From: Oceanicaulis sp. MMSF_3324
Lineage (GTDB): Bacteria > Pseudomonadota > Alphaproteobacteria > Caulobacterales > Maricaulaceae
Direction: 5' to 3'
DNA: 43,082 bases
Assembly (NCBI RefSeq): GCF_030733545.1
Contig: NZ_JASHIU010000017.1
Coordinates: 1 to 43,082, forward strand
Under the pieces are notes generated by a model. It worked only from the letters and a program-made list of their open reading frames with translations. It had not been told where the DNA came from and made no database searches. Both the position numbers and the translations under genes were made by a program. Shown in pieces: positions 1 through 10,754 of this stretch. Position 1 is the stretch's first letter, and every line of letters starts with the position of its first letter.

Positions 1-120
1 GGCATGGGAGTCGCGCGAGTCCTGAGAGCCCGGAAAAGAGCCCGATGGTAGTCGTAGTCGGAGGAGTCACCCCCATGCGACTCGCAAGGGGGATAAGTCC
101 TTGAGGCATGCGGGGAGAGT
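1..120. other. left edge, no gene recognised
   Basis: I see no supportable gene here. The reading frames that run in from the left edge close within about 100 bases and give unremarkable sequences. The segment holds repeated GAGTC/GACTC words. One 7-bp inverted pair (GCGAGTC at 15-21, GACTCGC at 79-85) could belong to an RNA or a leader cut by the window edge. It may equally be the 3' flank of an upstream gene. Confidence 0.3.
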
Positions 121-417
121 TTAGCCCGGATTCTTGCTGCGCCAGGCTTCCATGGCGAGCGAGATGGCGAAGGTTTCGCGGTATTTCGGGCTACCGGCGG
201 GGCGCGGCGGCTGTTCGCGGGTCAATTCCATGATCTCGGCGAGCTTGTTGTGCGCGGCGCCCGCCTGGCCGGCGCCGATATAGGCGTGCAGCTCGACCAG
301 GGCGTTGGCCAGCGGGTCATGGGCGCGGATGACGAAATAGGGTTCGTCCTCGGCGAGGTCCGGCAGGCAGTCATACTGGCTGGGATTGGCTTTCGAGCCG
401 AGCGGGGCGGTGGTCAT
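121..417 (-). CDS. hypothetical protein, 98 aa
   Basis: This is a small protein of about 98 residues with no family I recognise. The start at 417 is chosen because AAGGAG lies six bases upstream of the ATG on the minus strand; the in-frame start further upstream has no such site. The product begins MTTAPLGSKANPSQYDCLPD. It is soluble-looking, with one cysteine and no signal peptide or membrane segment. The middle (around FVIRAHDPLANALVELHAYIG) looks helical. It stands alone, divergent from the DUF4349 gene across about 200 bases. The ribosome-binding site and ordinary composition suggest a real gene; the function is unknown. Confidence 0.6.
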   Translation of the reverse strand: MTTAPLGSKANPSQYDCLPDLAEDEPYFVIRAHDPLANALVELHAYIGAGQAGAAHNKLAEIMELTREQPPRPAGSPKYRETFAISLAMEAWRSKNPG

Positions 418-619
418 GGCGAGCTCCTTGGCAGGCGGGGCGCGAATCACAGGATCGCGCTTTGGCCCAGACTAGCAAACTCCGCCTTGTTCGCATCGGG
501 CCAACTGAAGCGTCCGGCTGCGCCGCATCGTCGCCGCAAAATCGCCTTACACGCTTCAAGACCGGTTCAGCTTCGCCCTGCGCATGATAGGCTGGAACCG
601 GGCAGACAAGGGGATGACC

Positions 620-1543
620 ATGGTGCGAATGGCTTTGGGCGTACTGGCCGCCGGCGTGTTGCTGGCCGGCTGTGATCAGGAGGCGACGCGACCGTCACAG
701 GGCGGCGCCTATAACGAACAGGCGATGATGGAGGCGACGCCCGCCCCCGCCGCGCCCCTGCGGGTCGCCAATGACTCGATCCGGGTCACCGGCGCGCGGG
801 TGGACCGGGCGGATGTGACGCCCGACGCCGTCGAAGGGCCATTGCTGGCCTATACCTACCAGACCAGCCTGGAACTGCCCGCCGACGTGCTGGGCGATAC
901 GCATGCCGCGCATGTGGAGGCGTGTCAGAGCGCCGCGGCGAATGCCTGTCAGGTGATCCGGGCGCAGGTGAACAATGCCGACGGGCCGCGCCCCAGCGCG
1001 CATCTGCAACTGCGCGCCGCGCCGGACTGGATCGCCGACTTCCGCGCCGGGCTTGAACCTCAAGCCGAGGAACTGGGCGGGCAGGTCTTGTCCGACCAGA
1101 CCTCGGTCGAGGATCTGACCACGCGCATTGTCGACACCGCCGCCCGGGTCGAGGCGCAGACCACCTTGCGCAACCGCTTGCAACAATTGCTGGAAACCCG
1201 CGACGGGGATTTGTCGGACCTTCTGGCGGTGGAGCGGGAGCTGGCCAGCGTGCAGGCTGATCTCGACGCCCAGGCCAGCGTGCTCGCCGCCTTGCGCCAG
1301 CGCGTGGACACCTCGCTTCTGACGCTGAACTATCAGGCCGAGCGCCAGGTGGTGGAGCCTGAAACCTTCAATCCGATCGGTCGGGCGTTCAAGGAGATGG
1401 GCGATGTGTTCGCCAATTCGGTGGCGAGCCTCATCCTGTTCCTGGCGGGCGCCCTGCCCTGGCTGGTGATCGCGGTGCCGGTGATTTCCGGCGTCATCAT
1501 CGGCTTCCGCCGCCTGCTGCGCAAACGCAAGGCTGCAAGCTAG
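620..1543 (+). CDS. DUF4349 domain-containing lipoprotein
   Basis: The protein has about 307 residues. A lipobox (LLAG then Cys18) ends a short hydrophobic signal, so the N-terminus is probably lipid-anchored. The central part has a long helical, coiled-coil-like stretch (around VEAQTTLRNRLQQLLETRDG and the following residues) typical of DUF4349 proteins. A hydrophobic segment near the C-terminus (VASLILFLAGALPWLVIAVP) is followed by a basic RRLLRKRK tail, which suggests an inner-membrane anchor with the tail in the cytoplasm. I chose the ATG at 620 because AAGGGG sits six bases before it; 614 is too close to that site. The stop overlaps the convergent yjbQ-like stop (CTAG). The biochemical role of DUF4349 proteins is not known. 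Confidence 0.8.
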   Translation: MVRMALGVLAAGVLLAGCDQEATRPSQGGAYNEQAMMEATPAPAAPLRVANDSIRVTGARVDRADVTPDAVEGPLLAYTYQTSLELPADVLGDTHAAHVEACQSAAANACQVIRAQVNNADGPRPSAHLQLRAAPDWIADFRAGLEPQAEELGGQVLSDQTSVEDLTTRIVDTAARVEAQTTLRNRLQQLLETRDGDLSDLLAVERELASVQADLDAQASVLAALRQRVDTSLLTLNYQAERQVVEPETFNPIGRAFKEMGDVFANSVASLILFLAGALPWLVIAVPVISGVIIGFRRLLRKRKAAS

Positions 1544-1962
1544 GCCGACAGGTGCAGGACCATTTGCCGGGTGTGCGGCCGGTCGCGATGTTCGAACAGG
1601 TAGAGCCCCTGCCAGGTCCCGAGCATCAACCGGCCGCCGCTCACCGGCACGCCCATTGACGACGCGGTCAGCGCGGACTTGATATGGGCGGGCATGTCGT
1701 CAGGGCCTTCGGTGGTATGGCTGAGCCAGCTCATGGATGGATCATCCGAGCGCGGGACCAGACGGGCGAAGAAGGCCTGCAGATCGCGCTGCACATCCGG
1801 ATCGGCGTTCTCCTGGATCACCACCGAGGCCGAGGTATGGCGCACGAAACAGGTCAGTAGCCCCTCGTCCGCGCCGGACGCCCGGACAAAGCGCTGCGCC
1901 GCATCGGTGACCTCGTACAGCCCCGGCCCCCGGGTTTCGATCTCGATGACCTGTTGCGGCAT
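1540..1962 (-). CDS. YjbQ/UPF0047 family protein
   Basis: A protein of about 140 residues matching the YjbQ/UPF0047 family (secondary thiamine-phosphate synthase type). Visible family features are the FVRHTSASVVIQENADPDVQRDL block, the HTTEGPDDMPAHIKSALTASS block and GTWQGLYLFEHRDRPHTRQMV near the end. The conserved histidines of these blocks are thought to form the active site. The ATG at 1962 follows AAGGAG with a five-base spacer, so the upstream in-frame start is not used here. Some members complement thiamine phosphate synthase mutants weakly; the physiological role is unsettled. The gene is convergent with the DUF4349 gene, with overlapping stops. Confidence 0.9.
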   Translation of the reverse strand: MPQQVIEIETRGPGLYEVTDAAQRFVRASGADEGLLTCFVRHTSASVVIQENADPDVQRDLQAFFARLVPRSDDPSMSWLSHTTEGPDDMPAHIKSALTASSMGVPVSGGRLMLGTWQGLYLFEHRDRPHTRQMVLHLSA

Positions 1963-2056
1963 GTCGGCTCCTTTATGCGATCTCACCAATCCGTGTATCG
2001 ACCCGTCCGCGCAAATCTGAAACAGTCCGACCGCATACAGAACAATCGAGGTCGAG

Positions 2057-2905
2057 ATGCGCGAACAGGTTCGGGATTATTACGGCGATGTGCTGCAGTC
2101 GAGCGGCGATCTGAAATCGGATGCCTGCTGTGAGATTTCAGCGCCGGAGCCCCATATCCGCGACGCGCTCAAGAACATCCATCCCGACGTCGCCAGCCAA
2201 TACTATGGCTGCGGCCTGATCGCGCCCGAGGGCCTTGCTGGCAAACGCATCCTCGATCTGGGCTGCGGCACGGGCCGGGACGTCTACCTCTTGGCCCAGC
2301 TCGTGGGCGAGGACGGCGAAGTCGTCGGCGTGGACATGACCGACAAACAGCTCCAGGTCGCGCTGGAGCATGAGCAATGGCACGCCGAACGGTTTGGCTA
2401 CGCCAAGCCCAATACCCGGTTTCTCAAGGGCTATATCGAGGAGCTCGATCAGCTTGATCTCGAACCGGGCAGCTTTGACCTGATCATCTCCAACTGCGTG
2501 ATCAATCTGTCCACCGACAAGCCGGGCGTGTTTGCGGGCGTGCGCCATCTGCTCAAGCCCGATGGCGTCATGCATTTCGCCGATGTCTACGCCGAGCGCG
2601 AAGTGCCGGCCGAGCTGCGCACCGACCCGATCCTTTATGGCGAATGCCTGGCGGGCGCGCTGGCCTGGTCCGATTTCCTCGCCATCGCCGAAGAGAGCGG
2701 TTTTGACGCGCCGGAACTTGTGGACCATCGCCCGCTGGCGATCACCGATGAGGCGCTGATCGCCAAACTCGACGGTCTCAAATTCGTCTCCGCCACGGTG
2801 GAGCTGCGCCCGGCCCCGGCCAATGACGCGCCGCGCCGCGAGACGGGCGATCCGTTCGTGCTGAAATCACCGCACGCCCCGTCCAGCGGGTCTTGCTGCG
2901 GCTAG
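2057..2905 (+). CDS. ArsM-like SAM-dependent methyltransferase
   Basis: A 282-residue class I methyltransferase. The SAM site is ILDLGCGTGRDVYLLA (about residues 65-80) with the acidic GVDMT strand end. Three cysteines sit where arsenite methyltransferases bind As(III): YYGCG, SNCVINL and GECLAGA. The SNCVINLSTDKP motif is characteristic of ArsM. Extra cysteine pairs occur near the N-terminus (DACCEI) and at the extreme C-terminus (GSCCG), which could pass the metalloid in and out. No arsR, arsB or arsC gene is adjacent, so the substrate (arsenite or another soft metalloid) is inferred from the family only. The gene is divergent from yjbQ and convergent with the serine hydrolase. Confidence 0.8.
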   Translation: MREQVRDYYGDVLQSSGDLKSDACCEISAPEPHIRDALKNIHPDVASQYYGCGLIAPEGLAGKRILDLGCGTGRDVYLLAQLVGEDGEVVGVDMTDKQLQVALEHEQWHAERFGYAKPNTRFLKGYIEELDQLDLEPGSFDLIISNCVINLSTDKPGVFAGVRHLLKPDGVMHFADVYAEREVPAELRTDPILYGECLAGALAWSDFLAIAEESGFDAPELVDHRPLAITDEALIAKLDGLKFVSATVELRPAPANDAPRRETGDPFVLKSPHAPSSGSCCG

Positions 2906-2909
2906 AGCG

Positions 2910-4022
2910 CTAGCGCCAGCAGGTCAGGCCGGTTTCAGGAACGTCCATCACCGCGGCATGGCCTGCGGCCCAGGCGATCGCCAGCGGGGAGACCAGCCCC
3001 TCCCCATCCTCGCGATTGGTCAGCACAATCACCGACTGACCCGACGTCATGTCGCGCACATAGGCCGTGCCCGAATACCCGGCATGGCTGGTGATTTGAT
3101 GCCCGTCGACGTCATGGCTCCACCAGCCGCGCGCATAGCCCCAGCGCTCGCATGTTTCACCCGTATCAAAGGCGCGCTGAATCTCGGCGGCCTGGGCGAT
3201 CACGTCCGGGGCCAGCACCTGCGGATCGTTGAGCTCGGCTTCCCAGACCATGAGATCGTCAAGCGATGAGGTGACGCCGAAATGAGAGGTCAGGCCGAAC
3301 TGCCAGACCCGGCGATTGCGCAACAGCTCTCCGTCATAGACGCCATAGCCGTCTGCACGATGGGGGACGATGGCGGACTGGTCGAGCATGCGTGTCTGGT
3401 CCATGCCCAGCGGCGCCCAGAAGCGCGCTCTCAGGGCGTCCTCAAAGGACTGCTCCGTAACCGCCTCGATCACCAGCCCCAGCAGGAAATAGCCCTGATC
3501 GGAATAGCGCCAGTCCGTGCCGGGCTCAGCCTGAAGCGGTGTCGCCATGGCCGAAGCCAGCATCTCGTCTGTGGAATAGGCGAGCTGGAACTGCCCGTTC
3601 GGCATGGCTTCGAACCGATGCGTCAGCCCGGCCATATGGCTCAACAGCTGATCAATCGTGATCGCGGACCAGGCCTCGGGCGTCTCCGCGACGTATAGCG
3701 AGAGCGGATCATCGAGCGACAATTCCCCGTCCTGAGCCAGGCTCAGCACCATCAGGGCCGTCATATGCTTGGTCAGCGAGGCCAGCTCGAACACGGTTTC
3801 AGGACTGGCCGGCGCCGCATGTTCAAGGCTGGCGAAGCCGTACGCGCCCACATGCACTGGTGCGCCGCGATCCATCACCGCGACAACGACGCCGGGGAAC
3901 TGACCCGCCTCCATGAGGGGCCCGACCGCCGCATCCACCGTTTGCAGGCGGGGCGTTGCGGGCTCCTCCGCCAGCGCGGGCATGCCCGACAGCGCCAGCA
4001 TCATCAAAGCGGTTCTGAGCAT
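2910..4022 (-). CDS. serine hydrolase, class C beta-lactamase-like
   Basis: A 370-residue secreted protein with a clear signal peptide (MLRTALMMLALSGMPALAEE). It belongs to the beta-lactamase/transpeptidase-like serine hydrolases. The nucleophile motif SxxK is SLTK at about residues 82-85. The second motif, normally YxN, reads YSD at about 173-175, and the third motif (KTG box) appears as HAG in ITSHAGYSG. The last two changes are common among non-lactamase esterases and peptidases of this fold, so a true beta-lactamase is unlikely. The start has AGGGGG five bases upstream. It follows the GNAT gene on the same strand across about 80 bases. The substrate is unknown. Confidence 0.85.
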   Translation of the reverse strand: MLRTALMMLALSGMPALAEEPATPRLQTVDAAVGPLMEAGQFPGVVVAVMDRGAPVHVGAYGFASLEHAAPASPETVFELASLTKHMTALMVLSLAQDGELSLDDPLSLYVAETPEAWSAITIDQLLSHMAGLTHRFEAMPNGQFQLAYSTDEMLASAMATPLQAEPGTDWRYSDQGYFLLGLVIEAVTEQSFEDALRARFWAPLGMDQTRMLDQSAIVPHRADGYGVYDGELLRNRRVWQFGLTSHFGVTSSLDDLMVWEAELNDPQVLAPDVIAQAAEIQRAFDTGETCERWGYARGWWSHDVDGHQITSHAGYSGTAYVRDMTSGQSVIVLTNREDGEGLVSPLAIAWAAGHAAVMDVPETGLTCWR

Positions 4023-4104
4023 GAAATCCCCCTGTTCGGCACAACCCTAAACCGGTGGCGGCCCGCCCCCTAATGACAAAGCCTCAAGGTGGGTTGCGGC
4101 GAAC

Positions 4105-4563
4105 TTACAGCCCGTTGAGCTCCCAGCGGCGCACCGGCTTGGCGAAGCCGCCCGAGCTTTCATAGAGCGCTTCGGCGGCTTCGGTTTCCGAACTGGTCCA
4201 CATCAAAAAGGTGGCGGGACTTTCGCGCACATCCTCAACCACCGCTTCAAACAGGGCGCGGCCCGCGCCCTCGCCGCGACCGGCCTTGCCGACGCAGACT
4301 TCAGCGAGCCAGGCGCCCGCGCCGCCATGCCCGCTATCGTAATAGGCATGCCAGACCGCATAGCCGATCGGCTCGCCATCGGCCGGCACGGCGACCAGGA
4401 TATGAAAGCTGGTATCGTGCCCGAACAGGGTGCGCTTGATATTCTCGGGCGTGCAATGCTCGGTGGAATCGCCCACGACTTCATTGAGCTCACGCGAGAG
4501 GCGGGCAATCGCCGCGGCATCCCGGGGTCGGGCGGACCGAACGGTCAGGTCAGACTGGCTCAT
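4105..4563 (-). CDS. GNAT family N-acetyltransferase
   Basis: A 152-residue acyl-CoA N-acyltransferase of the GNAT fold. The acetyl-CoA loop is visible as EVCVGKAGRGEGAGRALFEAVV, where the R/Q-x-x-G-x-G/A signature appears as RGEGAG. The later TSSETEAAEALYESSGGFAKP stretch matches the family's motif B region. The N-terminal helix (SARPRDAAAIARLSRELNEVV) is typical of the diamine/small-molecule GNAT group (RimI/PhnO-like). AAGGAG lies five bases upstream of the ATG. The gene lies about 40 bases downstream of the MscS gene on the same strand and may be cotranscribed. The acceptor substrate cannot be read from sequence. Confidence 0.9.
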   Translation of the reverse strand: MSQSDLTVRSARPRDAAAIARLSRELNEVVGDSTEHCTPENIKRTLFGHDTSFHILVAVPADGEPIGYAVWHAYYDSGHGGAGAWLAEVCVGKAGRGEGAGRALFEAVVEDVRESPATFLMWTSSETEAAEALYESSGGFAKPVRRWELNGL

Positions 4564-4603
4564 TGAAACTCCTTTTCAGTTCAGGGCTGGAAGGCCCCAC
4601 GGG

Positions 4604-5974
4604 CTATTCGCTCGGTGCGTCTTCGGACAACAGATCCCCGGCGCCGTCTTCGCGGCGTTCTTCCTCGACCCGATCCGCGAGGGAGTGATCCGGCGCCACA
4701 TCCGTCGCCTCCCCGGTCGGGGTTTTGGCGGGCGCGGATCGGGCCGATTTCGTCGAGCGCGATTGCGCCGGCTGGGCGGCGTCTGTTGGCAGAACGCCAC
4801 TATCAATCCGCAAGCGATAGGTGGGATCAGGCAGGGTGAAGCCGGCCGCATCGAGCGCGGCCTTGACCGTGGCGATGGCGACCGAACGCGATTTGAGGAA
4901 ATCGGCCTGGTTCTGGTCGACCCAGCCGGAGAAGAACAGATTGATGGTGGAATCACCCACTTCCCGAATGCCCGCCGCCGGGTCCGGGTCGGTCATGACA
5001 AAGCCCAGCGATTTGAGCGCAGCCAGACCGGTCTCCACAGCGGACAGGGGGTCGTCATCGGGATCCACGCCCAGGACAAAATCGAACCGGCGCTCTGGAT
5101 TGCGGGTATAGTTCAGGATCACCGCCTTGAAGACCAGCGCATTGGGCAGGCGCAGATGATTGCCCTCCAGCGTCATCAGAACCGTGGCGCGCGATGTGAG
5201 GCGGATCACCCGGCCTTCCTGGCCATCAATCACCACATGGTCATTGGGCCGGAAGGGCTGGCGGATCGAGAGCATGATCGAGGCGATGTAATTTTCGATC
5301 GTATCCTTGACCGCAAAGCCCACCGCCAGGCCGATCACACCGGCTGCGCCCAGAAGCGCGCCCAGGAAGGCGGTGGCGTCCAGAAGCGTCAGCGCCGAGA
5401 TCAACCCGAACACCAGGAACAGGCCGAAGACCGTGGAGCCGACCAGCTCGGCGACAAACCGGTTGGGTGTCAGAACGCGCCAGAGCGCGTCCCAGCGGCT
5501 CAACAGCCAGCCCAGCACGCTCAGCGCCACGAACACCGCCGCCGCGAGAGCCAGGAGCGGCAGGACGCGGACGAGGTCCTGGACCGTGGTTTCCAGCTCG
5601 CCCACGGCCGGGGCGACGCGGGTCGCGACAGAAACATCGCGATCAATCCGGTTCTCCACCGTCACCACGCCCTCGACCCGGCTCGCCAGCGCTTCGGCGC
5701 GGTTCGCCGCCTCAGCCGTCAGGGTCTGGCCCGACAGGGTCACAACCCCGGCCTCGACACTGATCTCGACACCGGAGAGTGTATCGATCTCACCGAAGAT
5801 GGTCGCGATGCGTTGGGCGATCGCCGCATCAGTCGGCGCGTCCGTCTGCAGGTGGATCTCGCCGCTCGCTTCGCCGCCCTCGGTTTGCGCCAGAGCCGGC
5901 GCGGTCAGAGCCAGCATCCCGCTGGCCAGAGCGATGAGGAGCGCAAGGGTAAGCTTGAAGATCAATCGGGTCAT
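4604..5974 (-). CDS. BON domain mechanosensitive channel, MscS family
   Basis: A 456-residue inner-membrane channel protein. A signal peptide (residues 1-29, cut after ALAQ) is followed by a periplasmic BON domain at about 47-113 (DAAIAQRIATIFGEID to VEGVVTVENRIDRDV). Transmembrane helices lie at about 136-158 and 172-198. The pore-lining TM3 is at 200-222 (GALLGAAGVIGLAVGFAVKD), with the MscS-type glycine/alanine pattern. The beta domain follows (FRPNDHVVIDGQEGRVIRLT). The C-terminal 60 residues are polar and probably disordered. BON domains bind phospholipid or help outer-membrane stability, so gating may couple to the periplasm. The gene is downstream of the rpoD terminator and upstream of the GNAT gene on the same strand. 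Confidence 0.93.
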   Translation of the reverse strand: MTRLIFKLTLALLIALASGMLALTAPALAQTEGGEASGEIHLQTDAPTDAAIAQRIATIFGEIDTLSGVEISVEAGVVTLSGQTLTAEAANRAEALASRVEGVVTVENRIDRDVSVATRVAPAVGELETTVQDLVRVLPLLALAAAVFVALSVLGWLLSRWDALWRVLTPNRFVAELVGSTVFGLFLVFGLISALTLLDATAFLGALLGAAGVIGLAVGFAVKDTIENYIASIMLSIRQPFRPNDHVVIDGQEGRVIRLTSRATVLMTLEGNHLRLPNALVFKAVILNYTRNPERRFDFVLGVDPDDDPLSAVETGLAALKSLGFVMTDPDPAAGIREVGDSTINLFFSGWVDQNQADFLKSRSVAIATVKAALDAAGFTLPDPTYRLRIDSGVLPTDAAQPAQSRSTKSARSAPAKTPTGEATDVAPDHSLADRVEEERREDGAGDLLSEDAPSE

Positions 5975-6061
5975 CAGATCAGCCTTGCGCAGAGCGCGAC
6001 AAAAGGGAAGTCACTGAAAACCAAACGCCTCGCGCCCCCATTGGTTGCCGCCCCCACAGCA

Positions 6062-6091
6062 AAAAGCCCCGCTGAAACCAGCGGGGCTTTT
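6062..6091 (-). terminator. Rho-independent terminator of rpoD
   Basis: A perfect 13-bp inverted repeat, AAAAGCCCCGCTG / CAGCGGGGCTTTT, with a four-base loop (6075-6078). A T-tract follows on the minus strand. It lies 24 bases past the rpoD stop codon and before the MscS start, so it should end the yqeY-dnaG-rpoD transcript. It is symmetrical enough to work on either strand. Confidence 0.95.
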
Positions 6092-6114
6092 CGGATTTGT
6101 CTGTGGTCAGCGCT

Positions 6115-8151
<2,037 letters not shown>

Positions 8152-8213
8152 TCGGTGATCATGCTCCCGGAGGATTTCATTGCTGCGCGCACAAAGGGCG
8201 GCGGGGGCGCGCG

Positions 8214-10052
8214 CTAGCGCTGGCGGCCTCGTCGTTCGGCAACGAGGTAATTCTTGAGGGCGTCGGAATCGCCCTCTTCAAAAAAATCGGCGTGTCGTGG
8301 TCGGTCCTGAGCGTCTTGCGCAACTCTTTCCATATAAGAAGCCGAAAGCCTGCGCCAAGCCTCAAGCCGGCTGTCAGCATCCGCCTCACTCCCCCCGAGA
8401 CTGGCGCGCATGGGCACTTTGTCCACGGCCAAACGTGTCAGTTGGGAGGCAAAACCCCGTCGAGACAACGCATCGCGCAGTCCGCCGACAGGCAGAGGCT
8501 CCCCAGAGAAACACGCGTCTAGAATCGCGTCCCTAAGGCTGTCAAGCGTTCCGAAGGACATTTGCAGCAATGTCTCCGCCTCAGCCTCAGCGATTTCAGG
8601 GTATTCGATCACCGCCAGCAGCAGTTGTCGAGCGCTTGCGGGCGGCGGTTTCTGTTTTCGTTGCGCGACCAGCTCGGCTGTGGGCGGTTGCAGCGCGTTG
8701 AACCGGCGCCCGCCCCCGCGGCCCTGATAGCCGCCGCGCGGCCCGTCCGCGCGCAGGCCCGATTGCGGCGTGCGCCCGAACAGGACCTCGATCCGCTGGT
8801 CAAGCTCGGCTCGATACTCCGCCTTGATGTCGGGATCCTTGATCTTGGCGACCAGCCCCTTGAGACGCTTGCGGAATCCGGCCCGACGGTCGGGGTCATC
8901 CAGCGGTTCAAGCTCCACTTCGCGCCGCCAAAGCACATCGATAAGCGGCTTGGCGTCGCTGATCGCGTCCTTGAGCGCTTGCGGGCCTTCTTCGCGCAAC
9001 AGGTCATCGGGGTCCTGCCCGTCGGGCAGAAAGACAAAGCGCAGGGTCCGGCCCGGTTCGAGCAGTTCCAGCGCCCGCTCCGCAGCGAGCGCCGCCGCAC
9101 GCGTGCCCGCCGCATCGCCATCCAGGCACACCACAGGCTCGGGGCCGGCGCGCCACAGAAGTCGCAGCTGATTCTCGGTCAGAGCCGTGCCCAGCGGCGC
9201 CACCGCCTGGCCCAGGCCGGCGCGCGCGAAGGCGATCACATCCATATAGCCCTCGGCCACGATCAGGCCCTTGGCCCTGATCTTGGGATCATGGGCGAAG
9301 GCCCGCGCTTCGGGATAGCGATACAGAAGCGAGCCCTTGTGAAAGAGTTCGGTCTCGGGCGAGTTGAGATATTTCGCCCGCACCTCCTTGCTCATGGCCC
9401 GGCCGCCAAACGCCACAAGGCGATCGCGTGCATCCTTGATCGGGAACATCACCCGACCGCGGAAGCGGTCATAGGGCTCGCCGCCATCATCGGGCAGGAT
9501 CGACAGGCCGGCGTCCGACAGTTCTTGGGCGGTCGCGCCCTTCTGGATGAGCCCGCGGGTCAGGCCGCGGCGATTGTCCGGCGCAAAGCCCAGCCCGAAC
9601 CGCTCCATGTCCGACCGGCTGAGGCCGCGGCGCTCGAGATACATCCGCGCCTCTTCGCCCTCGGGCGCAAACAGGGCGCGGGTGAAATAGTCCTGAGCCA
9701 GCGCGATCCAGTCCAGCAGCGTCTTGCGGTGCTCTTCCTGCTTGGGGTCGCGCTGCTCCATGCGCGGGACTTCAAGACCGGCCTCCTGGGCCAGGGCCTC
9801 GATCGCTTCCATGAAGCTCAGGCCCTGGGTCTTTTGCAGCCAGGTGAAGATGTCGCCATGCTCCTGGCTGGCGAAGCAATGGTAGAAGCCCTTCTCGTCA
9901 TTGACGAAAAATGAGGGCGTGCGCTCTTTCTTGAAGGGGGACAGGCCCACGAATTCGCGGCCCTGACGCTTGAGCGCCACCGTTCGCCCGATCAGCTCGG
10001 ATGGGCGGATGCGCGCCTTGATCTCGTCTTTGAACCCGTCGGGAATCGCCAC
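8214..10052 (-). CDS. dnaG: DNA primase DnaG
   Basis: A 612-residue replicative primase that makes RNA primers for the replisome. The N-terminal zinc-ribbon region is at about 35-70, but only one of the four expected ligands is kept: S38 replaces Cys, K41 replaces His, C59 is retained and S62 replaces Cys. The TOPRIM catalytic core is intact, with EGYMDV and the CLDGDAAG acidic motif. The DnaB-binding helical C-terminus follows from about residue 470. The start is GTG at 10052, with GGAGG 11 bases upstream. The gene lies between yqeY and rpoD on one strand with short gaps, the usual macromolecular-synthesis arrangement. Confidence 0.97.
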   Translation of the reverse strand: MAIPDGFKDEIKARIRPSELIGRTVALKRQGREFVGLSPFKKERTPSFFVNDEKGFYHCFASQEHGDIFTWLQKTQGLSFMEAIEALAQEAGLEVPRMEQRDPKQEEHRKTLLDWIALAQDYFTRALFAPEGEEARMYLERRGLSRSDMERFGLGFAPDNRRGLTRGLIQKGATAQELSDAGLSILPDDGGEPYDRFRGRVMFPIKDARDRLVAFGGRAMSKEVRAKYLNSPETELFHKGSLLYRYPEARAFAHDPKIRAKGLIVAEGYMDVIAFARAGLGQAVAPLGTALTENQLRLLWRAGPEPVVCLDGDAAGTRAAALAAERALELLEPGRTLRFVFLPDGQDPDDLLREEGPQALKDAISDAKPLIDVLWRREVELEPLDDPDRRAGFRKRLKGLVAKIKDPDIKAEYRAELDQRIEVLFGRTPQSGLRADGPRGGYQGRGGGRRFNALQPPTAELVAQRKQKPPPASARQLLLAVIEYPEIAEAEAETLLQMSFGTLDSLRDAILDACFSGEPLPVGGLRDALSRRGFASQLTRLAVDKVPMRASLGGSEADADSRLEAWRRLSASYMERVAQDAQDRPRHADFFEEGDSDALKNYLVAERRGRQR

Positions 10053-10110
10053 GTGCTGAACATCCTCCAGCCCGACAGCTTACGCTCAGGCAGGCGCAGG
10101 CGCTAGAAGC

Positions 10111-10578
10111 CTAGGCCTGACCTTGCAACAGAGTTTTGACTTCCTGGCCCGCCTTGGCGAAATCCATGCGACCGGTATAGCGCTCTTTCAAAGTCGCCAT
10201 GCAGCGGCCCATATCCTTGAGACCGTCGGCGTCCAGCTCGCTGACCACCGACTTGGCGGCGTCGGCGATTTCACCGGGCTTCATCGGTTCGGGCAGATAG
10301 GAGCGGACGATTTCCGCTTCCGCGCGCTCACGTTCGGCCAGGTCGAGACGCCCCGCCTTCTCATACGTCTCCGCGCTTTCTTCACGCTGCTTGAGCAGCT
10401 TTTGCAAGATCGCCTGGATCTCGTTCACGCAACAGCCCTCGCAGCGGTCTTCCGCCCGCGCCGCGATGTCACGATCCTTGATGGCGGCCTGGATGAGGCG
10501 CAGCGTGGAGACGCGCGTGTCATCCTTGGCGCGCATGGCGTCTTTGAGATCTTCGAGGATGCGGTCGCGAAGCGACAT
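10111..10578 (-). CDS. GatB/YqeY domain protein
   Basis: A 155-residue protein of the YqeY family, related to the tail domain of the GatB amidotransferase subunit. Family features are the N-terminal LRDRILEDLKDAMRAKDDTRVSTLRLIQAAIKDRD, the KQREESAETYEKAGR helix and AEAEIVRSYLPEPM. The start is set at ATG 10578, where the family homology begins. An unusual cysteine cluster (RCEGCC, about residues 43-48) sits where other members have a short polar loop. The family is often encoded next to dnaG and rpoD, as here. The cellular role is unclear; tRNA-dependent amidation or RNA binding has been suggested from the GatB similarity. A TACAAT on the minus strand at 10623-10628 could be the -10 of this operon, but I see no good -35. 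Confidence 0.92.
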   Translation of the reverse strand: MSLRDRILEDLKDAMRAKDDTRVSTLRLIQAAIKDRDIAARAEDRCEGCCVNEIQAILQKLLKQREESAETYEKAGRLDLAERERAEAEIVRSYLPEPMKPGEIADAAKSVVSELDADGLKDMGRCMATLKERYTGRMDFAKAGQEVKTLLQGQA

Positions 10579-10657
10579 GGGAGCACCTATTTCCGGCGGC
10601 GCTGCAGATAAGCGCCAAGCCATTGTAATTGCACAGTTTTGCAGCGCGGCCTTTTGC

Positions 10658-10686
10658 TTGACCCGGCCCGGCTGCTCGCCTACTTT
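10658..10686 (+). promoter_or_regulatory. candidate sigma-70 promoter for carA
   Basis: TTGACC (10658-10663) and TACTTT (10681-10686) are separated by exactly 17 bases, which fits a housekeeping promoter. It lies about 70 bases upstream of the carA start in the divergent yqeY/carA intergenic region. No PyrR or ArgR site was recognised near it. Confidence 0.55.
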
Positions 10687-10754
10687 CCGCGCGTTTAACC
10701 GCCCGCCGCTGGAGCCCAGCTCGCGGCCCCGCGCGTGTCAGGAGGCGAGCACCT

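Noticed and set aside
1-120. End of an RNase P or tmRNA gene at the left edge
   Set aside because: I could not match any conserved segment of these RNAs, and the inverted repeats are too short to support a call.
8214-10052. DnaG as a pseudogene because the zinc motif is missing
   Set aside because: The frame is full length, the TOPRIM core and C-terminus are intact, and similar ligand losses are common among alphaproteobacterial primases.
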